Translations under genes and position numbers: made by a program
Assembly: GCA_023134715.1 (NCBI GenBank)
Contig: JAGLUP010000002.1
Coordinates: 1-64,000, forward strand
Direction of reading: 5' to 3'
Length of the DNA: 64,000 nt
Source of the DNA: Candidatus Parcubacteria bacterium
GTDB lineage: Bacteria > Patescibacteriota > Minisyncoccia > Minisyncoccales > JAGLUP01
Part shown: in pieces, positions 7,346 through 15,233 of the stretch
How the letters are laid out: every line of letters begins with the position of its first letter
How positions within the stretch are numbered: position 1 is the first letter of the stretch
The notes under the pieces: model-generated
The model's input: the letters and a program-made list of their open reading frames with translations, nothing else
Database searches by the model: none
Told to the model about the DNA's origin: nothing

Positions 7346-7425
7346 TTTTCTCTTTCTTTTTTTCTTTTTTCGAGCTCAGAATGTACGAGACCCGACCTCG
7401 TACAAGATTGTGGGTTGGAAAAAGG
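7346..7425 (+). repeat. Cassette 3' element A (pyrimidine tract plus hairpin)
   Basis: The tract TTTTCTCTTTCTTTTTTTC is followed by CTTTTTTCGAGCTCA, which can pair with TGGGTTGGAAAAAGG around an inner hairpin TGTACGAG/CTCGTACA (7382-7404). The pyrimidine tract is complementary to the purine tract of leader A. Six such elements occur in the window. Confidence 0.75.
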
Positions 7426-7442
7426 TGAATAGAAATAAACAA

Positions 7443-7475
7443 AAACCGACGGAAGCATGTCTTTCGTCGGTTTTT
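7443..7475 (+). terminator. Intrinsic terminator after cassette A
   Basis: AACCGACG-GAAG pairs with CTTT-CGTCGGTT over a short loop, followed by six T. Confidence 0.88.
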
Positions 7476-7512
7476 TATTGATTGATATTTGGGATAATGA
7501 TATAGTGAGATA

Positions 7513-9114
7513 ATGGCTAAGAAAATAATTTTAATAGTAAGTATAATCGCGCTTGTTTTGGGTTTTTTGGTTTATCAATTTTTCTTGAAGGAAGAAGGGC
7601 CGGAATATTCTTTGGTTACGGTAATAAGGGGAGATATTGTTCAAGAAATTTCAGAAACCGGAACAGTGAAAAGAGGAGAGGAAATAAATCTTGGCTTTAA
7701 AACCAGCGGAAGAATTGAAAAAATCTATGTAAAAGTAGGGGACATGGTAAAATCCGGCGGTTTTTTGGCAAAGCTTGGCGCAAGCCAGCTTACTATTCAA
7801 CTTACTGAAGCTAAGGCCTCTTTAAATTTAGCCGAAGCAAAACTTAATCAGCTTTTAGCTGGTTTTAGTCAGGAAGAAATTAAAATAACAGAAACCGCTG
7901 TTGCCAACGCGCAAACAGCTGTTGAAGACGCTGAACAGAACTTAACAGATACGAAAGCAGAAGCAGAAGAAAATCTAAATCAAAGCTATGAAGACGCTCT
8001 AAATATTTTAAATGACGCTTACTTAAAAATTTATAACGCTTATAACACAGCAAACTCAATTCAAGAAACCTATTTCAGCGGAGGTAACCAAGAAAGCACT
8101 CTTGTTAAAGAAAATAAAAATGTAATAGAAAACGCCAGGAATCAAACGCAATCTTATTTAAATATCGCTAAAAATAATCCTATTCAAGAAAATATTGATA
8201 TCGCGCTTAGAGAAACAAAAAACGCTTTAAATAATACTTATAACGCGATAACCATTATCCGAAATACGACAGAAACACCTGTTTATGAAAATTCAGTAAG
8301 CTCTGCTGATAAAAGCTCTTTAGATACAGAAAAATCTTATATCAATACGGCCCTAACCAACCTTATTAATTCTCAACAAACAATTTCTTCCGCTAAACTT
8401 ACAAATGAATCAAATATTAATACTGCGCAAGCGGCTCTTTCTACTGCTAAAGGAGCTTTAGAAAAAGCGCAAAATGAACTTGCTTTGAAAAAAGCAGACC
8501 CCCGTCCCGCAGATATTGATTTATATCAAGCTCAAGTAAAACAAGCTCAAGCTAGTGTTTCGCTTTTAGAAAATCAAATTCAGGACTGTGTTTTAAAAAG
8601 TCCTGTTCAAGGACAAATCACAAAAATATCACAAAAAGCAGGGGAAATGGCAAAAAACACAGTAATATCTTTAATTCCAGCGGCGCCGTTTCAAATTGAA
8701 GTTGATATTTATGAAGAGGATATAGTGAAAATGAGCATCGGCAACCCAGCAGATATTTTTTTTATTGCTTTCCCTGATAAAATTTTTAATGGAAAAATTA
8801 TAAGCATTGACCCTGCTGAAAAACTAATTGAAGGAGTTGTCTATTATCGAGTAATTATTGACCTTGAAGAGATACCGGAAAAAATTAAACCAGGAATGAC
8901 AACTGACCTTGTTATCAAAACAGCTTTCAAAGAAAATGTTTTAATTATTCCCGAAGAAGCCATTCAAAAAAAGGACGACAAAATAATGATTGAGGTTCTT
9001 GAAAACAACAACATTAAAGAGAGAGAAGTAAAAACAGGTCTTTTGGGCAGTGACGATATGATAGAAATTATTTCTGGACTCAAAGCCGGAGAAAAAGTAA
9101 TCTTGCCCAATTAA
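7513..9114 (+). CDS. HlyD/MacA-type periplasmic adaptor (membrane fusion protein)
   Basis: An N-terminal membrane anchor (IILIVSIIALVLGFLVYQFF) is followed by a first lipoyl half (GRIEKIYVKVGDMVKSGGFLAKL), a very long alanine/glutamine-rich coiled-coil hairpin (about residues 90-350), the second lipoyl half (SPVQGQITKISQKAGEMA) and beta-barrel regions (PGMTTDLVIKT). This is the adaptor layout of RND/ABC exporters. At 533 residues the hairpin is longer than in MacA. The next two genes encode a MacB-like ATPase and permease, so the three form an export system, substrate unknown. Confidence 0.85.
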   Translation: MAKKIILIVSIIALVLGFLVYQFFLKEEGPEYSLVTVIRGDIVQEISETGTVKRGEEINLGFKTSGRIEKIYVKVGDMVKSGGFLAKLGASQLTIQLTEAKASLNLAEAKLNQLLAGFSQEEIKITETAVANAQTAVEDAEQNLTDTKAEAEENLNQSYEDALNILNDAYLKIYNAYNTANSIQETYFSGGNQESTLVKENKNVIENARNQTQSYLNIAKNNPIQENIDIALRETKNALNNTYNAITIIRNTTETPVYENSVSSADKSSLDTEKSYINTALTNLINSQQTISSAKLTNESNINTAQAALSTAKGALEKAQNELALKKADPRPADIDLYQAQVKQAQASVSLLENQIQDCVLKSPVQGQITKISQKAGEMAKNTVISLIPAAPFQIEVDIYEEDIVKMSIGNPADIFFIAFPDKIFNGKIISIDPAEKLIEGVVYYRVIIDLEEIPEKIKPGMTTDLVIKTAFKENVLIIPEEAIQKKDDKIMIEVLENNNIKEREVKTGLLGSDDMIEIISGLKAGEKVILPN

Positions 9115-9116
9115 AA

Positions 9117-9857
9117 ATGATTATGGAACCAATTATTAAATTAGAAAATGTTTGGAAGATTTATCAGTTGGGAAAAACAGAATTAGCCGCTCTAAGAGGA
9201 CTAAGCCTGGAAATTAATCCAGGCGCTTTTGTCGCTATTATGGGCGCTTCCGGGTCTGGAAAATCCACTCTTTTAAATATAATTGGCTGTTTGGATTTTC
9301 CAACCAAGGGAAAGGTTTATTTAAAAGGAGAAGATATTACAAAAATGTCGGAAAGTCAGCTTGCTCAGCTTAGGGGAAAAGTATTGGGGTTTGTTTTTCA
9401 AGAGTTTAATTTGCTTCCAAACATTAATTGTTTAGAAAATGTAATGCTCCCTATGGTATTTCAGAGAGTTCCGTTCTTAGAAAGAAAAGAAAAAGCAGAA
9501 AAAATTTTAAAAATGGTTGGGTTGGAAAAAAGAATGATTCACCAGCCGGCGGAGCTTTCCGGCGGCGAAAGACAAAGGGTAGCGATGGCAAGAGCCTTTG
9601 CCAATAATCCGGAAGTAATTATAGCCGATGAACCAACAGGAAACCTTGATTCAACCACTGGAAAAATGATAATGGAATTTTTAAAAGATTTTCATATAAA
9701 ACAAGGTAAAACAATGATTGTTGTAACCCATGATCCTAATATCGCAAATTACGCCGAAGAAATAATTAACATTAAAGACGGGCAAATAACTAAAAATCAT
9801 TTAGCAGCTGAGAAAGTTTTATGGAAGACCAAAGAGAATATTTTAAAATCGCCTTAA
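9117..9857 (+). CDS. ABC transporter ATP-binding protein (MacB/LolD type)
   Basis: Walker A GASGSGKST, signature LSGGERQRVAMARA, Walker B VIIADEPTGNLD and the H-loop in VVTHDPN are all present. The sequence resembles the MacB/LolD subfamily that powers mechanotransmission transporters. It starts two bases after the adaptor gene and overlaps the permease gene by 37 bases. Length 246 residues includes a C-terminal tail beyond the core 220-230. Confidence 0.92.
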   Translation: MIMEPIIKLENVWKIYQLGKTELAALRGLSLEINPGAFVAIMGASGSGKSTLLNIIGCLDFPTKGKVYLKGEDITKMSESQLAQLRGKVLGFVFQEFNLLPNINCLENVMLPMVFQRVPFLERKEKAEKILKMVGLEKRMIHQPAELSGGERQRVAMARAFANNPEVIIADEPTGNLDSTTGKMIMEFLKDFHIKQGKTMIVVTHDPNIANYAEEIINIKDGQITKNHLAAEKVLWKTKENILKSP

Positions 9858-11050
9858 GAAACATAAGAACCAGACGTTTAAGAAGTTTCTTGACTGTTTT
9901 AGGTATTATTATTGGCGTGTTTTTAATAATTTCCTTGCTTTCTTTAAGCGAAGGACTAAAAACAACCATTAACAAACAATTACAGGCAATGGGCGGGGAA
10001 ATGATTATGGTAATGCCCGGAGGCGAGGAAGATATTTTTACCAGCATGATGTTTGGCGGCGCGAAACTGCAAAAACAAGACATTGAGGCAATTAAAAAAG
10101 CAAAAGGCGTAGATAAAGTTTTAGGATTTTCTTATACAGGGACCATTGCAAGATATAAGGACGAATCAAAGCAAATCGCAATGTGTGGTTATGACCCATG
10201 GAAAGAAAGCTTGGATGTTTTGAGTATTTTTCAGGGTTGGAGTTTAGCTGAAGGAAGATGGCCGAGCAAGGGAAATCAGATTTTAATTGGTCAATATATA
10301 GCTAATGAAATTTTTTCAAAAAAAATAAAAGCCGGTTCAGAAATGGTGATAAAAGGAAAAAAGTTTGAGGTAGCCGGCATATTAAACTCTTTGGGAAGCA
10401 AGCAGGACGACAGTATGGCTTATATGGATATGAAGGTATATCAAAATTTAACAGGAGAAAAACAAGGGACTGCAGCGTACGCAATAGTTAAACTTAAAGA
10501 AGGAGCAGACGAGAATGTCGTGAAAACAGAGATTGAAGACAGTTTAGAAAAGACAAGAAAAAGAAGAGCTGGCACTGATGTTGCTGATTTTAGCGTAATT
10601 ACTTCAGAAAAAATGGGAGAGATAACCGGTACTATTTTAGATATAATTCAAGTTGTTATTATTGGATTTGCCAGCATTGCTATTGTCGTGGGCGGTATTG
10701 GAATTACAAACAGCATGTTCACTTCAGTTAGGGAAAGAACCAAAGAAATTGGAATTATGAAAGCGATTGGAGCTAAAAATTCGGCGATTCTATCAATTTT
10801 TTTAATTGAAGCGGGAATAGTGGGAATTTTTGGCGGTATAGGCGGAGTATTACTTGGAAGCATTCTTGCTAAGGTAATTGATTATTATGGCCAGATTAAT
10901 CCCACATTTTATTTTACAACAACCATTTCTCCATGGATGATTGTTTTCGCTTTAGTTTTTTCATTTTCTATAGGATGTTTGGCAGGATTTTTTCCTGCCA
11001 GAGCCGCAGCTAAACTTAAGCCGGTTGATGCGTTAAGAAAATACGAATAA
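9821..11050 (+). CDS. ABC transporter permease (FtsX/MacB_PCD family)
   Basis: An N-terminal TM helix (FLTVLGIIIGVFLIISLLSL), a large extracellular MacB-type core domain (residues about 45-240) and three C-terminal TM helices with the characteristic VRERTKEIGIMKAIGAKN and GFFPARAAAKLKPVDALRYE-like end (PVDALRKYE). This is the permease of a tripartite-type exporter. In a CPR cell with an unusual envelope it may act as a two-component exporter of peptides or lipids; that part is inference. Confidence 0.9.
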   Translation: MEDQREYFKIALRNIRTRRLRSFLTVLGIIIGVFLIISLLSLSEGLKTTINKQLQAMGGEMIMVMPGGEEDIFTSMMFGGAKLQKQDIEAIKKAKGVDKVLGFSYTGTIARYKDESKQIAMCGYDPWKESLDVLSIFQGWSLAEGRWPSKGNQILIGQYIANEIFSKKIKAGSEMVIKGKKFEVAGILNSLGSKQDDSMAYMDMKVYQNLTGEKQGTAAYAIVKLKEGADENVVKTEIEDSLEKTRKRRAGTDVADFSVITSEKMGEITGTILDIIQVVIIGFASIAIVVGGIGITNSMFTSVRERTKEIGIMKAIGAKNSAILSIFLIEAGIVGIFGGIGGVLLGSILAKVIDYYGQINPTFYFTTTISPWMIVFALVFSFSIGCLAGFFPARAAAKLKPVDALRKYE

Positions 11051-11090
11051 ACAATTATGTTTAAAATTTTAAATTTTTATAATTTAGCTC

Positions 11091-11174
11091 TTGACAAGGT
11101 TTTTGGCTTTGCTATAATTAAAGTAGTTAATCCCACTGCTCTCTCGGCTTGCCGGGACGGCAGTCTTTTTTTAT
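11091..11174 (+). promoter_or_regulatory. Promoter and attenuator-like hairpin before the NYN gene
   Basis: TTGACA (11091-11096) and TATAAT (11113-11118), 16-base spacer. The leader forms ACTGC/GCAGT enclosing CGGC/GCCG and then runs into seven T directly before ATG 11175. The T run would terminate transcription at the start codon, so this is either an attenuator or a hairpin hiding the start site; no Shine-Dalgarno is visible. Confidence 0.55.
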
Positions 11175-11732
11175 ATGAACAATAAGAAAGTTTTTGTTTT
11201 TATTGACGGCGGAAATTTTTATTTTAAATTAAAAGAATTAAATTTTCGGCTTGATAAAAAATTCAGTTTACTTAATTTTCAATTTAAAAAATTTGCTGAA
11301 TGGCTCATTCAACCAAATAATTTAATAGAAATAAGATATTATATTGGAGCGATAAAGCGAAAGCGGAATAATCCTAAAAGTGAGCAATTATACGCAAGTC
11401 AACAAAAACTTATTGGAAAACTTCAACAACAAAATATTGCTATTACACTTGGTCAAATTATTCAACATCCTGATAAGAGTTATCATGAGAAAGGCGTTGA
11501 TGTTCGTTTAGCGGTAGAAATGATTAGGTTTGCCCGACAAAATAAATACGACACAGCATATCTAATAAGCTCTGATACTGATTTAGTGCCAGCCGTAGAA
11601 GAAGTTCAAGCATTTAATAAAACTGTTCAATATATTGGCATTCCCAAAGGTCAATCATTTGGGTTGTCTACAGCGGCTGATGATGTCAGATTATTAAGGC
11701 CAGAAGAAATCAAGCAATTTTTTACTAAATAA
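11175..11732 (+). CDS. NYN-domain (PIN-like) ribonuclease-family protein
   Basis: The NYN/DUF88 (LabA-like) fold is recognised from FVFIDGGNFYFKL, the mid-domain KGVDVRLAVEMIRFA and the DTAYLISSDTDLVPAVEE motif; the acidic residues (D9, D110-equivalent, D133/D135) would bind a metal. The family includes RNA-processing nucleases. At 185 residues it is the domain alone. It has its own promoter and lies 21 bases before pcm. Confidence 0.85.
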   Translation: MNNKKVFVFIDGGNFYFKLKELNFRLDKKFSLLNFQFKKFAEWLIQPNNLIEIRYYIGAIKRKRNNPKSEQLYASQQKLIGKLQQQNIAITLGQIIQHPDKSYHEKGVDVRLAVEMIRFARQNKYDTAYLISSDTDLVPAVEEVQAFNKTVQYIGIPKGQSFGLSTAADDVRLLRPEEIKQFFTK

Positions 11733-11753
11733 GCCCAATTGACGCATTGAGAT

Positions 11754-12416
11754 ATGAATAATTTAATAGATAATTTAATTGAAGATGGGTGGTTGAAGAC
11801 GCCGAGAATAATTGAGGCGTTTAGGAAAATTAAAAGGAATGATTTTATGCCTGCCCGCATCGGCTACGCCGAAGGCGTTGCAGGCGGACCAGAAGACATA
11901 AAGCATTTATCTGAGTTAGATCAACCTATTCCTATTGGTTATGGCCAGACAATTTCTCAGCCATTGGTAGTGGCTTTTATGTTGGAACATCTTCAGCCGA
12001 AACCTGGAGATAAAATTCTGGATATTGGTTCTGGCTCTGGCTGGACAACCGCGCTTTTGGCTCACATTGTAGGGGATAAGGGTAGAGTGATTTCTATTGA
12101 AGTTGTGCCAGAATTATCAAAATTTGGAAAGGAAAATATAACAAAGTATAATTTTATAGAGAAGGGGGTTGTGGAGATTGTTTGCGCTGACGGCTCAAAA
12201 GGATATAAAAAACAAGCGCCTTATGATAAAATTCTGGTCTCAGCCGCAGTTCAACAAGAAAAAATCCCTGAGCCGTGGAGAGAACAGCTGAAAAATGGCG
12301 GCAGAATGGTCACGCCAGTCCTTTCCTCAATCTGGCTTTTAGTCAAAAAATCAGAAAAAGAATTTGAAGAAACCGAATTTCCCGGCTTTGCCTTTGTCCC
12401 CTTAATTGAGAAATAG
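11754..12416 (+). CDS. pcm: Protein-L-isoaspartate O-methyltransferase
   Basis: Repairs isoaspartyl residues using S-adenosylmethionine. Family motifs: FRKIKRNDFMP, PIPIGYGQTISQP, the SAM-binding KILDIGSGSGWTTALLA and LKNGGRMVTPV. Between DFMP and EDIKHLSELDQ there is an extra stretch of about 13 residues (ARIGYAEGVAGG) encoded by a GC-rich palindrome at 11849-11885, absent from ordinary Pcm. Length 220 residues otherwise fits. A direct repeat begins immediately after the stop. Confidence 0.9.
   Translation: MNNLIDNLIEDGWLKTPRIIEAFRKIKRNDFMPARIGYAEGVAGGPEDIKHLSELDQPIPIGYGQTISQPLVVAFMLEHLQPKPGDKILDIGSGSGWTTALLAHIVGDKGRVISIEVVPELSKFGKENITKYNFIEKGVVEIVCADGSKGYKKQAPYDKILVSAAVQQEKIPEPWREQLKNGGRMVTPVLSSIWLLVKKSEKEFEETEFPGFAFVPLIEK
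11849..11885. repeat. GC-rich palindromic insert inside pcm
   Basis: Outer arms GCCTGC and GCAGGC enclose an imperfect stem with core CGGC-TAC-GCCG. It keeps the reading frame and is much more GC-rich than its surroundings. Confidence 0.65.
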
Positions 12417-12444
12417 AAAAACACGGGTCGGGTCGGTGTAATTT
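12417..12444 (+). repeat. 28-bp direct repeat, left copy
   Basis: Identical to 13869-13896; both contain ACACGGGTCGGGTCGGTGT. The left copy begins at the pcm stop codon and the right copy ends just before the mltG start. Together they bracket a two-gene insert with its own leader. Confidence 0.8.
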
Positions 12445-12456
12445 GTAAATTTTGCT

Positions 12457-12700
12457 TGACAAAAAATTATTATCTGTTATTATGTATATAATAATCCTGA
12501 TGTTCAGGATTTTAAAATTGGTCTTTTAAAATTAAAAATGTTGAGATGGCTAAATTGCTTATTAAATTTAGTAGGTAATTTAGCTATCTTAACGATTTTG
12601 GCAAGGAAATAAAGAAAAATAAGTAAATCTTTATTTTTAATGAACTGAATGAGTTTATAAAAAAAGATAGCGAATCGAAAAAAAACAAAAGAGGTGAAAA
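12457..12700 (+). promoter_or_regulatory. Promoter and structured leader of the 12.7-13.7 kb gene pair
   Basis: TTGACA near 12457 and TATTAT 16 bases downstream. Then hairpin AATCCTGA/TCAGGATT followed by TTTT, and a 17-bp stem GTTGAGATGGCTAAATT with AATTTAGCTATCTTAAC (two G-T pairs). An AGAGGTG ribosome site precedes ATG 12701. The layout (promoter, terminator-like hairpin, long stem, GAGGTG) parallels the other small-gene leaders in the window but sequence similarity is not evident. Confidence 0.6.
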
Positions 12701-13156
12701 ATGACGGAGAATACTATTTTGAAAGGAATCGGAGTGCTGGCAATAATAATTCTAGTGATAGGCGGATTATGGGTATTAAAAATAATATTTCTGCCAGTGA
12801 AAACAGTGACGACGCAAGTAGACAGCGCGGGAAAGATCATAGATAAAACCTATGATGCAGACAATGCTCTATATAACTACGAGTGGTTTAAGACACAGCA
12901 TGAAAAGATAGTGGCAAATAGACAGCAGATAGAAAACACAAAAACAGAGGTAAAGGAATTCAAAGAGACGTACGGCAATGTGACAACTTGGGGCTATCAA
13001 ACCAAACAAGAATATAATAGACTTAATAGAATTAAATTGGGACTGATAAACCAAGATAAAAATCTTGTAGCTAAATACAATGCGAGGAGTGAAATGGCAA
13101 ACAGAAAGATATTCAAAGACAAATTGCCGCTACACGTAGATAAGATGATATGGTGA
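12701..13156 (+). CDS. Small membrane-anchored protein (phage/plasmid-like)
   Basis: 151 residues. One N-terminal TM helix (GVLAIIILVIGGLWVLKIIF) is followed by a soluble, probably coiled-coil domain with YNYEWFKTQHEKI, TTWGYQTKQEYNRLN and YNARSEMANRKIFK. I recall similar small proteins from phages and mobile elements but cannot name a family. It overlaps the following lipoprotein gene by seven bases, and the pair is bracketed by a 28-bp direct repeat, which suggests acquisition as a unit. Confidence 0.6.
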   Translation: MTENTILKGIGVLAIIILVIGGLWVLKIIFLPVKTVTTQVDSAGKIIDKTYDADNALYNYEWFKTQHEKIVANRQQIENTKTEVKEFKETYGNVTTWGYQTKQEYNRLNRIKLGLINQDKNLVAKYNARSEMANRKIFKDKLPLHVDKMIW

Positions 13157-13719
13157 AAAAAATGAAAAAAAAGATGATATTGGTAGGGATTTTATTGATT
13201 TTGGCAGTACTTATGTGCGGATGTCTTGATGAGAACAAAGAAGGGTCTTCTGGCGAAACCCAGAGAGCAGAAGCTGGATTTACAGAAAAAAATCAGCAAA
13301 GATTAACTGTAGCTTCGCCACCACCAGAGCTTGACAAAAGCTTAGAAAGGGAAAATCTAATAAGGAGACTGCAGTTGTTAAATGACCAGAATAAAGTATT
13401 CTATATATACTTAGTGAGCTATGGAAAAGTGATGGCATTTTACACGGCGAAAGGGAAAGTGTCTAGTGTCAATAGCAAATTGACAACTGGAGAACAAATA
13501 GTAGACGATCCGCATGGAAGCTATCAAGCAGGAGGACAAGTAGTAGAAAGCCCAGCTCTTGATGGAAGCTATGGCACTAACGGCGACGCCATATTCTTCT
13601 TTACAACTGAAGGAGCATATGTTGAATGGGCAGGTGAATATATGGTTAGCGACTTTCCTTTAGAGCTATCAACGCCGCCGGCATTAGTGATGAACATAGA
13701 AGAAAAAGCGGCAGGATAA
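13150..13719 (+). CDS. Probable lipoprotein (phage/plasmid-like)
   Basis: 189 residues. N-terminal KKKMILVGILLILAVLMCGC is a lipoprotein-type signal with Cys as the probable modified residue. The mature domain has KVFYIYLVSYGKVMAFYTAK, GKVSSVNSKLTTGEQIVDD and DGSYGTNGDAIFFFTTEGAY, a pattern I associate with phage-borne hypothetical proteins. ATG 13150 is used because it overlaps the upstream stop; ATG 13162 is also possible. Confidence 0.6.
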   Translation: MVKKMKKKMILVGILLILAVLMCGCLDENKEGSSGETQRAEAGFTEKNQQRLTVASPPPELDKSLERENLIRRLQLLNDQNKVFYIYLVSYGKVMAFYTAKGKVSSVNSKLTTGEQIVDDPHGSYQAGGQVVESPALDGSYGTNGDAIFFFTTEGAYVEWAGEYMVSDFPLELSTPPALVMNIEEKAAG

Positions 13720-13740
13720 GCTTTGAGCCAAAATATATAA

Positions 13741-13793
13741 CAGAAGAGAATGGTGACAATTAATGTCCTTATTTATTTCTCTTCTTTTTTTTA
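13741..13793 (+). terminator. Intrinsic terminator after the lipoprotein gene
   Basis: AGAAGAGAA (13742-13750) pairs with TTCTCTTCT (13777-13785), followed by eight T in total; a small GACA/TGTC stem lies inside the loop. Confidence 0.85.
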
Positions 13794-13868
13794 TTTAAAA
13801 TTTGTAATTTCTTTAATTTTTTGATAATTTATAGTTAGAAGTAAAAACACAGACCCGACGTGTGTAAA

Positions 13869-13896
13869 TAAAAACACGGGTCGGGTCGGTGTAATT
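13869..13896 (+). repeat. 28-bp direct repeat, right copy
   Basis: Same 28 bases as 12417-12444. Its GTCGGGTC (13880-13887) can also pair with GACCCGAC at 13852-13859. It ends three bases before the mltG ATG. Confidence 0.8.
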
Positions 13897-13899
13897 TTT

Positions 13900-14913
13900 A
13901 TGAAAAAGATTTTAGTTGTTTTAATTAGTTTTTTTGTTTTTATATTTGTTTTTTTGTTTTCAATATACGCATGGCTTTTGCCGTGTCGTAAAAGCGGTTT
14001 TTTTGAAATTAAACAAGGCAATGGTCTGATTGAAATCGCCGAAGATTTAAAAAAACAAGGATTTATTCAAATGGAGCTTCCTTTTTGCGCTTTTGTGTCG
14101 TGGAAAGAAAAATCAAGACAATTAAAAGCAGGCGTTTATTCATTTAGAACTGATGACACTTTTTTGACTATCGCTGAAAAAATCATCAATGGAGAAAATT
14201 ATAAAATAAAAATAACAATTCCTGAAGGTTTTACGCTTGAACAAATAGATTCTCGTTTAGCTGAAAATGTAACGAGAAGCGATCTCGTTACATTGGATGC
14301 TGGCTGGTTTAAAGATGAATTTGAGTTTTTAAAAGATGCGCCAGAAAATGATAGTTTAGGGAATGATAGTTTGGGAAATGTTAATTTAGAGGGTTTTTTA
14401 TTTCCTGACACATATTATTTTTCCGGACAGGAAAATCCTGAACAAATAACTAAAATCTTTTTAGATAATTTTGACGAGAAATTAACATTGGAACTTAGGC
14501 AGGAAATTGAAAAGCAAAATAAAACTATTTTTGAAATTATAATAATGGCTTCCTTGATTGAAAAAGAAGTGAGAACATTTGAAGACAAGCAAATTGTCTC
14601 TGGAATTTTATGGAAACGATTAAATGCTAAAATGCCCTTACAGGTTTGCGCCACTATTGCTTACATTACCGGTAAAAATACAGTCAAAACATCAACAGAA
14701 GAGACACAAATTGATTCACCGTATAATACTTATAAATATTTAGGATTGCCTATCGGGCCGATTTGCAACCCTGGACTTGATAGTATAAAAGTGGCAATCT
14801 ATCCTAAAGACAGCGCGTATTGGTATTATTTATCTGCCCCAACCGGCGAAACAATTTTCAGTAAAAATTTAGAGCAACATAATATCGCTAAAGCAAAATA
14901 TTTGAAAAATTAA
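13900..14913 (+). CDS. mltG: Endolytic transglycosylase MltG (YceG-like)
   Basis: Cleaves nascent peptidoglycan strands at the membrane. One N-terminal TM helix, a LysM-like region (GNGLIEIAEDLKKQGFI), then the YceG core with GFLFPDTYYF, the catalytic Glu in MASLIEKEV, QVCATIAYITG and DSPYNTYKYLGLPIGPICNPG. Length 337 fits. A 12-bp perfect palindrome at 14266-14294 encodes part of an insert (AENVTRSDLVTLDAG) and is followed by a short NDSLG repeat. Confidence 0.93.
   Translation: MKKILVVLISFFVFIFVFLFSIYAWLLPCRKSGFFEIKQGNGLIEIAEDLKKQGFIQMELPFCAFVSWKEKSRQLKAGVYSFRTDDTFLTIAEKIINGENYKIKITIPEGFTLEQIDSRLAENVTRSDLVTLDAGWFKDEFEFLKDAPENDSLGNDSLGNVNLEGFLFPDTYYFSGQENPEQITKIFLDNFDEKLTLELRQEIEKQNKTIFEIIIMASLIEKEVRTFEDKQIVSGILWKRLNAKMPLQVCATIAYITGKNTVKTSTEETQIDSPYNTYKYLGLPIGPICNPGLDSIKVAIYPKDSAYWYYLSAPTGETIFSKNLEQHNIAKAKYLKN
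14266..14294. repeat. Perfect palindrome inside mltG
   Basis: AATGTAACGAGA and TCTCGTTACATT separated by five bases, in frame, in a region where MltG proteins vary in length. Confidence 0.75.
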
Positions 14914-14924
14914 AAATCTAAGAG

Positions 14925-14962
14925 TATAACACATATACAACGATCGTGTTATATGTGTTATA
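14925..14962 (+). terminator. Long inverted repeat after mltG
   Basis: TATAACACATATA and TATATGTGTTATA, 13 bp perfect, loop CAACGATCGTGT. It lacks a T run on the + strand, so termination is uncertain; the CGATCG core recurs in the palindromes at 17.8 and 19.0 kb. Confidence 0.55.
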
Positions 14963-15039
14963 CATGAAAATGGACAGCAAAAAAAATATTACAAATTCTG
15001 GAAAATGCTGGACTTGAAATTAAAACTATTGTCCAGCTA

Positions 15040-15233
15040 TTGACAGAAAAATAAAAAAGATTATAATTAAGACAATATGGCAAAAGGTTGTTAATAAAAT
15101 TAGAATAATAAATAGCCGCAGACAATGGGCAACACCCGCCTTCGTCCCGATTAGCGGGACTTCGGCGAGGCGCAGTAAGTCCCATCGAGGCAATATATAG
15201 TTTTTATATTGTCTGCGGTAACGCAGATTTTTT
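15040..15233 (+). promoter_or_regulatory. rplJ promoter and L10 leader (attenuator)
   Basis: TTGACA (15040-15045) and TATAAT (15062-15067). The leader carries CCGCAGACAAT (15116-15126) pairing with ATTGTCTGCGG (15208-15218), a nested GC-rich hairpin (CGCC..CGTCCCG/GCGGGAC..GGCG) and an alternative terminator CTGCG/CGCAG followed by six T ending at the ATG. This is the usual design of L10 leaders bound by the L10-L7/L12 complex. The rplJ start has no Shine-Dalgarno. Confidence 0.8.
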
